Below are positions 55,538 to 64,000 of a stretch of DNA of 64,000 bases, piece after piece. The first letter of the stretch is position 1. Each line of letters starts with the position of its first letter. A program made the position numbers and the translations under genes. The notes under the pieces are model-generated. The model saw only the letters and a program-made list of their open reading frames with translations. It searched no databases and was not told the DNA's origin. The stretch comes from Dryas octopetala (lineage: Eukaryota > Streptophyta > Magnoliopsida > Rosales > Rosaceae), in contig OY992834.1 of the NCBI GenBank assembly GCA_963921425.1, forward strand, positions 16,122,164-16,186,163. The letters are read 5' to 3'.

Positions 55538-57067
55538 ATGCAGACGATGATGATATTGGACCTGTTTATTCTGTCTTTGGGTCTTGTGTTTCTCCGACTC
55601 TGGTGGCGGTACTGGTCCACCGTCGGCGGTGGACCAAAAAACCTCCCACCAGGACCGCCAGGGTGGCCCGTGGTGGGAAACCTTGTCCAGGTCATCCTCC
55701 AACGTCGTCCCTTTATTTTTGTAGTACGTGATTTACGTGCAAAATACGGTCCCATCTTCAGCATGCAAATGGGGCAGCGCACTCTCATCATCATCACCAG
55801 CTCCGAGCTCATCCACGAAGGCCTCGTCCAGCGAGGCTCCGACTTCGCCAGCCGCCCCGCCGACTCCCCCATCCGCCTTCTCTTTAGTGTGGGCAAGTGC
55901 GCCATCAACTCCGCCCAGTATGGCCCGCTCTGGCGGACCCTGCGCCGCAACTTTGTCACCGAGCTGATAAACCCGGCCAGGATCCGCCAGTGCAGCTGGA
56001 TACGGAACTGGGCCCTCGAGTACCACATGAAGAGGCTGAGGGCCCAGTCCGCGGAGCAAGGGTTTGTTGAGGTGATGGCCAACTGCAGACTCACCGTCTG
56101 CAGCGTCCTCATATGCCTGTGCTTCGGAGCGAAAATCTCGGAGAAGAGAATCAAACACATCGAGAGCGTATTGAAAGACGTTATGATGATGACGACGCCG
56201 AAGCTCCCGGATTTCCTCCCGGTGCTGACTCCGCTGTTCCGGCGGCAGGTGAAGGAAGCCAAGGAGCTGAGGAAGAAGCAAATGGAGTGTTTAGTTCCGC
56301 TGATAAGAAACCGAAAGGCGTTTCTCAAAAGCGGTGGGAATGTGAATGAGGAGATGGTGAGTCCCATGGGGGCTGCCTATATCGACTCGTTGTTCCAGCT
56401 CGAGGTGCCCGGAAGACCAGGAAAGTTAGGAGAAGAAGAGCTCGTCACACTTGTCTCGGAAGTCATCAATGCCGGGACAGATACGAGCGCTACAACTGTG
56501 GAGTGGGCTCTGCTGCATTTGGTGACGAACCAAGAAATCCAAGAAAAGCTGTACCAAGAGATTGTTGGGTGTGTAGGGAAAGATGGGGTGGTGAATGAGA
56601 GTGACGTGGAGAAAATGAGCTATCTTTCTGCGGTGGTCAAGGAGACTTTCCGGCGCCACCCTCCGAGCCATTTCGTCTTGTCTCACGCGGCGGTGAAGGA
56701 GACGGAGCTCGGCGGGTACACCATTCCAGCGGATGCGAGTGTGGAGTTTTACACCGCCTGGGTGACGGAGGATCCGGATTTATGGAAGGACCCGGGTGAG
56801 TTCCAACCCGAGAGGTTCTTGGAGGGTGATGGGGTCGACGTGGACGTGACCGGGACCAAGGGGGTGAAGATGGTGCCGTTCGGGGCGGGTCGGCGGATCT
56901 GCCCGGCATGGACTTTGGGGACTTTGCATATAAACTTGCTGCTTGCTAGGATGGTGCAGGCTTTCAAATGGTTGCCGGTTCCGGGTTCCCCACCCGATCC
57001 GACTGAGACATTTGCTTTTACTGTGGTGATGAAGAATCCTCTCAAGGCTGTTATATTGCCTAGGTAG
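55538..57067 (+). CDS. Cytochrome P450, CYP77B type
   Basis: This intronless gene encodes 509 residues and is a complete class II plant P450. It has an N-terminal membrane anchor (about 6-24), the proline hinge PPGPPG (37-42), the I-helix oxygen-activation motif AGTDTS (312-317), the K-helix ETFR (369-372), PERF (424-427) and the heme loop FGAGRRICPA (448-457) with the Cys ligand at 455. Subfamily assignment rests on phrases that I recognise as CYP77B-like, including MQMGQRTLIIIT, SVGKCAINSAQYGPLWRTLR and the end VPGSPPDPTETFAF. It should sit in the ER membrane and use a P450 reductase. Arabidopsis CYP77B1 is reported to epoxidise fatty acids, so a role in oxygenated fatty acid or cutin-type metabolism is a reasonable inference. 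A GTG six codons upstream is in frame, but the ATG at 55538 is the natural start. Confidence 0.94.
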   Translation: MQTMMILDLFILSLGLVFLRLWWRYWSTVGGGPKNLPPGPPGWPVVGNLVQVILQRRPFIFVVRDLRAKYGPIFSMQMGQRTLIIITSSELIHEGLVQRGSDFASRPADSPIRLLFSVGKCAINSAQYGPLWRTLRRNFVTELINPARIRQCSWIRNWALEYHMKRLRAQSAEQGFVEVMANCRLTVCSVLICLCFGAKISEKRIKHIESVLKDVMMMTTPKLPDFLPVLTPLFRRQVKEAKELRKKQMECLVPLIRNRKAFLKSGGNVNEEMVSPMGAAYIDSLFQLEVPGRPGKLGEEELVTLVSEVINAGTDTSATTVEWALLHLVTNQEIQEKLYQEIVGCVGKDGVVNESDVEKMSYLSAVVKETFRRHPPSHFVLSHAAVKETELGGYTIPADASVEFYTAWVTEDPDLWKDPGEFQPERFLEGDGVDVDVTGTKGVKMVPFGAGRRICPAWTLGTLHINLLLARMVQAFKWLPVPGSPPDPTETFAFTVVMKNPLKAVILPR

Positions 57068-58782
57068 TAGGTGTTATATTGTCTGGGTTAATTATAGTTT
57101 ATATGTTTTTTATTTTATTTTATATTATTATGATTATGGTATGGTTGTTATTGTTATTGTTATTAATAGTTATAAATTATAATTAAATGGTTGGACTTGT
57201 TTATGTACGGCACATCTAGACGCATTAACTTGGTTTCTTTTCGAGTATATTTGCGAATTAATGTGCACATAATCAATGAAAAATATGATAATTAACTATA
57301 GTATAGCTTGCTAGGTTGCTTTCATAGAGTAATGCCTAGAGCCCTCAGGGAATGATGATCGAGGACCTCAAAATGTGAAGAAATTTTTTAATGTTACGGT
57401 ATTTTTTTGGTCAAGTAATGTTTACGGTTACACCAGACAATTTGAGTGGTGTTACTGCACTAATCAATTCAGACATGTGGCCATGTCTTTAGAACTGCTT
57501 AAAAAAAAAAATACATGTCTTTTTAAAGGATTAATGTTTCTATTTTTTAATTATTAACTAAGTTTCTAATATTTTTATTAAGATTTTTGATCAATATACA
57601 CAATATTGAGAAAAATTTATTTATCACGGATGTAAATATTCACTCATTGTATCGATCTCTCGTTACATGATAAATTATTGATAAAACAAATAGAGACAAT
57701 AAGTATATTCATGGGAAGTTTTCCTCACACAAAAGCATTTATGTTTTAATGTCAATTATGCATGCATTTGGACATGAAATTAATAGCTTTAATGTATTCT
57801 TGATTTTGGTGAGCTAATTTTGAAATTTGTATCCAAATTGGGTTTGCATTTTAAATAGAAATATTGTGTTTTTAATGTTTTTATTAGCTGAAATCCTTTT
57901 TCAAACGTCATAATTTAATTAGGATGTTGGTGTTCTTAAACTTAAAATTTGTGGGTTTTGCTGTGGAGTTCGGTGTGCGTGTTTGAGGGCTGTGAAATTA
58001 AAGTTTGTTGTCGGGCTTGGTCTGCAACAACAAAAATCAAATGTACACGACATGCATTAAACTTTGAATACCCAAAACAGGCACCGATATATAGCATGAA
58101 TTAATTATGTACCAAAAACAAAAACGTGTACCCAGCAGCACCATTCGTGCCACATGCACATATAACTCCCCGGTAATATGGTGGTGATTACTTGCACGTA
58201 TTGTTTTCCTACATGAATTGCTAATCCGGCCACGTACTCTCAATTCCTTCTATTGATTAATAGATGGAAGTAGTCACCATCATTAAGTCATAAATCATTC
58301 ATAATGGCCGTATATAAAACATCACTGGCATGCTGCAACCAATGTGTGCATTAGTGAATTAGGTTGACCAAGTTGGCCTAGGACAAAAGCTGCCTCCCTA
58401 CACATGCATTCGGTTCGAACCCTCCCCCTCCCTTGTAATAAAAAAAAATGTGTACATGCACCTTATTCAGATTGTATTGCACATACTAAGGTTAAGTAGT
58501 CAAGCACTGGTCCTTTTATGCCGTAATTATAAAGAGTAATTATTCTTTGTACGTAATTACTCATGGGATGGGATGATTTTACCTAAAGATTATGAACAAT
58601 AAACTACCATAACCTTAGGGGTTAGTTTTATAAAAATGTTTTATTTTTACTTCTCATGTTTCTACTATTTATTATCTCTGATTCAACCCGTACTAAACCA
58701 AATGACTTAAGTCGTCTTAGGGTGATTGGGGGTTTAATACTTGATTTAGTAGCATTCTGATATATCTTCAAGGTGGGTAACT
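57068..58782. other. P450 3' region and intergenic DNA
   Basis: A 3' UTR likely covers the first few hundred bases, which include a run of TTATTGTTATTG words near 57148. The remainder is AT-rich with no recognised gene. Confidence 0.5.
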
Positions 58783-59253
58783 TGTTAAACTTGATTCACA
58801 GACATAATGAAATACGATTTCAATAAACACTGCAGACTAACAAACAGTAAGAAATAGAAAAGAAACATACACGCAGCCATGGATGTCAAGTCTTCTCCTT
58901 TCTCTTGATTTCCTTAACAGCTTACTCAATATGGGACTGAGTTCTTAATGCAAAACGTATCAATGAAAGCAGGGACTTGGTCCTATTTATATGCACTGAT
59001 GTAATCAAAAGTCCTCCCATAAAGGAACTACTCAATTACAACATATACACAGCTGTAAAATAGAAATCCTTATTTATGTTCATATAGGATTCAATCACCC
59101 TACCTGGCAGACTCTTAGTCCTTGTCTAAGTTGAATCAGAATCAGACTAGGACAACTGATATTGATCAAATGTAGCCCTTAACTTGGACTACAAGTATAC
59201 TGACTTGTTGTTTCCTATTCCATATAGGATTAGTCCAATTAGGAAAACTTACA
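58783..59253 (-). repeat. Probable 3' LTR of a Copia-like element, minus strand (471 bp)
   Basis: On the minus strand the LTR starts TGTAAGTTTTCCTAATTGG and ends AAGTTTAACA. Directly before it lies a purine-rich GTCCAAGTGGGAGAA, the usual polypurine tract of plant Copia elements. A TATA box-like TATAAATAGG is at about 58984-58993. The outer border is chosen from TG/CA ends and is provisional. Confidence 0.55.
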
Positions 59254-59960
59254 TTCTCCCACTTGGACTAACCATTGATGAACAACAAGAACATTATGCA
59301 AGCAGTCTAAGCCTTCCTTAGTGATCACATAGGCTTACACTAGATCAAATCTGCAACATGACTCGAGTAATTATCAAATTACATGGAACCATAGAAAAAT
59401 CTTGCAGTACAGAAAATGCAAGCATCCCATGACTACCAATGCAAATTGAATAATTCCACTAGTCATCTGTAAGAACATAACACAATGTGCAAACCTTTAG
59501 ATGATTCAAAACTATAAGCACATCAGTCCTCTTTAACGATTCAAAACAAAATCTAACTAAATGCTTTAATAAGGCTTATGCATTCAAAAGAAAACACATT
59601 CCTTATTTGTCAATTAATTAAATTAATCAACACAAATTAAAACTGAAAACTCAATATAATAAAGCTTCTCGAAATGACAGAATTAAAATGATAGAAAACA
59701 GTAGGTTGACAAATGATGCAATAACTGGAAGTGCACTATACATCATTTCTGCAATTTGTCAACAACCTAATGAGTTTACAACTCGAATCAACCAAAAACA
59801 AAAACTTGAAACAAAATAAGACAAAACTCCCACTAGTCTACTGCATCAAAGGACTCTAAGACCCCCATCCTTACAACATGTTCTTTAAAAATACTTATAG
59901 GCATAGCCTAACCTGTATGCTGATAATATTGCACAGGACCTTAAAATGCTAGCATAGTTA
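59254..59960 (-). mobile_element. Internal remnant of the Copia-like element
   Basis: The DNA next to the LTR starts with the polypurine tract (TTCTCCCACTTGGAC on the plus strand). It is AT-rich and without open frames, and no integrase, RT or second LTR is visible. It is either the 3' untranslated part of a truncated copy or a non-coding derivative. The right border is not defined. Confidence 0.4.
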
Positions 59961-61019
59961 GATTAGCTCACCTCCATTCCTACTTTTTGCACCTCATTAT
60001 ATAGTGTTTTATTCCCCTAACAGACTGATGTCATTCTGATTTGGTATGCCCATTATATTCCTAGAATGAGTTTTGTTTTCTGGTTGGTTGTGAGAGAGAG
60101 GCTAGCCACTCTTGATCGCATACAAACCTTTGCTCCATGTGCTGGTACTTTTTGTGTCCTTTGTAATATAATGTTCGAGTCTCACAAACATTTATTTTTT
60201 TGAGTGTCCTTTTCCCAATGGCACGTGAATAGTCTTAATGCATGTGCATATCACATTTTACTGATAGTTTTAGTTTCCTTTTGTATCCTTGATGGGAATG
60301 GAACTGAAACTGGCCACATTATTGTAACTACGATTGGTGGTCGAAATGGTCAGCCTAAATAGGTGCATTTTTTAAGTTTGATTACAAATTAAATTCTTAT
60401 GAAGATGTGGGATGAAGGAAGAGATAAATTAAATTCTTTTATTATATTAACCATTCAAATTTAGAAAATTCTTATATATAGAAGCATATGTTGATGTAGT
60501 GATTTGATATATACAGAAAACATGTGCACAAAAGCACCCGCTTCCATTTTAACTGCAGCTGGAAGCTAAGCTTTCTTTTGGGTCACTTTGCATAACTGTG
60601 TACTGTTACAACGAGTACTTACTTTTTTTTTTTTTTTTGCATGAAAATGACTTAAAGTCTGGAATTAATTTGCTATCAGGTATATATATTCTTTTCCTAT
60701 CAGGTATACTTGAACTACTTTGCATATAAGGTCTGTAATTTGTTGCGTTTTGGTGATTGTTTAAGTGATTAATGTACAAAATGGTATAGGGAATATTAGT
60801 ATATTACTTTGTTTGATCCTTTAAGGTGTGTAGAGATGTGTATTCAAATTATTAACTGTTAGGACAATATATCAGCAAAGTTTTGAAATATTTCAGACTT
60901 AATTAATAGATATGATAAATCAGAGAGATTAGCTGAGTCTGCGTGCATGGCAGCTTAATAATATCATTGTTGAGATGCATGTTTTGAAACAGGGTTATGG
61001 TTTGCAGCTGAAGAACTGG
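59961..61019. other. Intergenic DNA
   Basis: No gene is recognised. A poly-T run is at 60625-60640. The last bases run into an exon-like stretch described in the next entry. Confidence 0.4.
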
Positions 61020-62467
61020 AACATCTGCAGGTAAATAATCAAGGCATGGAGGATCTTGTACCACTAGAAGCAGGTACATTTTGAGTAGCCTCCATGTATA
61101 GCAGTTATCTTCTTATTTGTTATTCTCTTTCTAAATAATAAGTAGTTAACTAGTTAAGAGGTTGGAATATAGGTTTTTCAACCACTCAAAGTATCTTTTT
61201 TCTTCTTTATTGGTCTTTGTACATTAAAGTAAAGCACATGCCACCTCTCCAGCCAATTGTTCCTTTATATTGGTTTGGAAAATCTAATGTCATGCTTGAG
61301 TTTCTTGTTCTTAGTTGCTATACTTATAAAGCAACTGATGGTTCATCGACATGGGACATACAATGTTTGGCATTTGCTTCTTTATTTTAATTTGTACATC
61401 TTTACTTGGTAAGTTTGTTTTTTAACATTACCCAAATTTTGTAGGTTTTACTTAATTGAATCCTATTTTTAGTTTGAATACCATTTTAATATTCATGGTT
61501 CAAATGTTAAATTATGTTCTTTAGCTTGAAGTAAGGTCAGAGGTGTTTTAAATATTTGGTATTGTTAGTTTTGTACTTTGGGCTATGTAAATAAATCATA
61601 AATATTATGTAGATGACGTTTACATGTTATATATATTGTTTACAGCCATATGGCATGTCCTTATCTTTCTTGTTCTCAAGTTCTTTTGTTTGAATGGAAT
61701 AATTTGGTTCTGGATTTAACTCATGAAACATGATTTTTTGGCACAAATTGAACTTAATTAGTTTTATTATGTGGTCATCCAATTCCAATTTGGGAATTGT
61801 CAAGATTTTTCTTCTATATATGGGTCCTTTTTTTTCCTTTGACAATTTTCATTTTAATTATCTTGATGGCTTAATCTTTCATTAGCCAAAGATTCTTTGC
61901 CTATGTACATACACACAGTATATCACATTAACCTGGATAACGAAAAACTTTACTATTTACTTTCATCATATATCATTTTTTCTGTTTTCTCTCCAATGTC
62001 TTCAATGTTGAATATGATTCTTATATAAATGGTGATGTCTTATTACAGCTTCGTGGCAGAGCCGGAAGGCAAAGTGATCCTAGATCAACACGATCTGTAT
62101 GGTGAGGAAATTCACCCTTCAGTCATTTAGACTTACACGCAAGCATGCATATATAACCTTTGTAGCTTTGATTGAAGGTTTCGTAAATGATATTAATCAT
62201 TATTAGTAGAGGAAATAGAAGCATCTCCAAGTAATTAATCAAGACATGGAGGCTTTGGTACCAGAAGCAGGTACATTTTTAGTAGGCTCCATGTATAGTA
62301 GTTATCTTCTTATTTGTTAGTCTCTTTACTAAATAATAAGTAGTTAAACAGTTAAAAGAGGTTGGAATATAGGTTCTTCAACCACTCAAACCTATCAAAG
62401 TATCTCTTTTCTTATTTATTGGTCTTTGTATATTAAGTAAAGCACATGCCATCTCTCCATCCAATTG
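61020..62467. repeat. Direct duplication of a 240-bp segment, 1.2 kb apart
   Basis: Segment 61020-61259 and segment 62220-62467 are closely similar from ACATCTGCAGGTAAATAATC / GCATCTCCAAGTAATTAATC through ATGGAGG, GAAGCAGGTACATTTT, GGTTGGAATATAGGTT and TCAACCACTCAAA to AAAGCACATGCCA and CCAATTG. Each contains a small exon-like piece ending GAAGCAG|GTACATT. In copy 1 the frame reads EELEHLQVNNQGMEDLVPLEA; in copy 2 the equivalent frame has base changes and a stop upstream. The region may be part of a spliced transcript, but I do not recognise it. Confidence 0.7.
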
Positions 62468-63467
62468 GATTAGTGCAAATTAAACTTGTTCATGTGTTTG
62501 CATTAATTTATTATTGCAGAAAGGGGTGTTCGATCACTAGCATGCTGATATCCCAGCAGTGGACTATAGGCTTGAATGATCACTCACTGACAACTAAAAC
62601 AGACATCCATGATTTGGATTTAATGGAAGAGGCAAGTAAAATTGAATTTTTGTTGTCTTTTCTAGAAAGTCTAAATGGTCTTCAAAAAGTTGTATCCATT
62701 TTGAACTGGTTGTTTCCAATTTGCTAAGGCATAAGTTTGCTGCACGTACCCAACCAAATAGCAGATACAATGGACATGCAGAAGGTTCTATTCTTTATAT
62801 ATATCATCTTTAAATACAACTCTTGTACTATCCCACTCTAAAATATTGACAATTCCTTCATTGGGTATCCATTGAATGCATATGCATGACCATAAATTTT
62901 GTTGCGGATGCAATGTACAGTATATATTTGCTTATATACTTGCTTGAAATTTCTAAATAGTAGTTATCTGCACTGCTTATTTTGAATACAGCTAGAACCT
63001 ACTCAAATGGAATTCCTTAATCATTGTCATCTCTTGTTTCTCCTCGCAGTAAAGAAGGGTTCCATCTGAACCTACCTTAAAAAACTGATCAATACCAAAA
63101 CCGGCCATACTTGGCCATCATCATGGTTGGTAAAATTCTGATTTCTACATTCTATATATTGTAATTCACTTCTTATGTATGCATTCAACTTGTACTAAGT
63201 TCTCTTTTGATTGCCACTAATACATCAAACTTAATTAACCATTCTACTGCATGTCTAATTCCTCTAACCTTTGAAAAGTTGTCTAGCAATTTATACCTTA
63301 ATGCATATATATAGCTAGCTAGCCATATATTCATGTCAAGAATATCTATTTTCCACGGTATTAGTTATGTGAATTTGCACAAGCTAGTTGCAAGCATTAT
63401 TTTAGTATGAGCAAGGTTTAAGTTACCTTACTATTGAGCTAATGCAATTTTCCTTTGTGTTTTCAGT

Positions 63468-63569
63468 GGAGCAAATCGAATATCAAGCGATGTAGTTACA
63501 CCAAAGACCAAATTGATGATGTTCGAGTTGATGAATGGGGTGACTTTGTTAACTTGAATTATGTGTAGG
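63468..63569 (+). other. Possible last exon of an unrecognised spliced transcript
   Basis: After an acceptor-like TTTTCAG at 63467, an open stretch ends at TAG (63567-63569) with a frame reading WSKSNIKRCSYTKD and then QIDDVRVDEWGDFVNLNYV. Its composition is gene-like. Other exon-like pieces lie at 62049-62099 and 62520-62634. No known family is recognised and frames between pieces were not proven to join, so this may be a real gene, a broken one or a non-coding RNA. Confidence 0.25.
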
Positions 63570-63686
63570 CTTTGGTATATGTGGTGATGGCTGAATGTGC
63601 CATTTTGTGGATATTATAGAACTTAGATCAATTAATTTAAATGCTGCCATGCCCATATTTTGTAAAGGGAAATGGAGAATTGCATG

Positions 63687-63768
63687 CCTACGTACTGCCT
63701 AGTTTTTTGGGAAAATGCATGCCTACTGCCTTGTTTTTTGGGAAAATGCATGCCTACTGCCTAACAGT
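63687..63768. repeat. Tandem repeat, about 34-bp unit, 2.5 copies
   Basis: The phrase TGCATGCCTACTGCCT followed by GTTTTTTGGGAAAA is repeated, with the first copy slightly longer (CCTACGTACTGCC). No function is evident. Confidence 0.85.
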
Positions 63769-64000
63769 TTTTGTAAAGGGTAGTTTTAAGTGATGCCTAG
63801 CCTAGCTAGCTTAGATATATTTGAAGGAAGGGGTTAGAGATGAAGAGGTCTCCCCCTAATTTTTGTGATATGACAACTTTTTAGTCCTTTGAAATATATG
63901 ACATTTGATGAAATAGAATGGATTGTTGAATGAAATGGATTGTTTAGCTTCTTTGTGCAGGTAAATTGGCCACTAAATAAATATGCAGCAGATGGTTCAA

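Overview
This window is nuclear DNA from a flowering plant, most likely a eudicot. The host genes have plant-type families and GT-AG introns, and the intergenic DNA is AT-rich and packed with LTR retrotransposons and short non-autonomous DNA transposons. I cannot name the species.

Layout. Bases 1-10126 are most of a GC-richer Ty3/Gypsy retrotransposon of the Tat lineage on the minus strand. Its right-hand (5') LTR, primer-binding site, gag-protease-RT-RNaseH-integrase region and a spliced, antisense extra gene (plus strand, 713-2850) are all visible. Its 3' LTR lies off the left edge. The gag-pol frame runs unbroken for about 5.8 kb except for four in-frame stop codons, so this copy cannot make its own full polyprotein. 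The antisense gene still reads as an open four-exon frame.

The supported host genes are four. A GT14 (Core-2/I-branching type, BC10-like) glycosyltransferase is at 13903-14961 (+). An intronless cytosolic sulfotransferase is at 24454-25473 (-). An atypical bZIP protein of the Arabidopsis At4g06598 type has four coding exons between 43924 and 49151 (+). An intronless CYP77B-type cytochrome P450 is at 55538-57067 (+). A short gene-like first exon at 23550 and some small exon-like pieces at 61.0-63.6 kb are possible further genes but are not secure. The four genes have unrelated functions and share no obvious pathway.

Between the genes lie many mobile-element relics. Four copies of one AAATTTCG-rich family each have a perfect 8-bp target duplication (10248, 27466, 33392, 38309). 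Three other hAT-like elements also have perfect 8-bp duplications (17892, 28819, 54820), the last nested inside an older palindromic element. Palindromic, Mutator-like MITEs with 10-12 bp flanking repeats are at 26475, 26989, 32694 and 40223. There is also a large fold-back structure at 21.07-22.85 kb, a frameshifted MULE transposase relic at 36.5-37.5 kb, LTR remnants at 18.7 kb and 58.8 kb, and several local tandem duplications.

The most noteworthy signals are the Tat element whose antisense gene is intact while gag-pol is not, the four-member hAT-like family, the bZIP with an altered DNA-contact region, and the sulfotransferase with two changes in its cofactor-binding loop.
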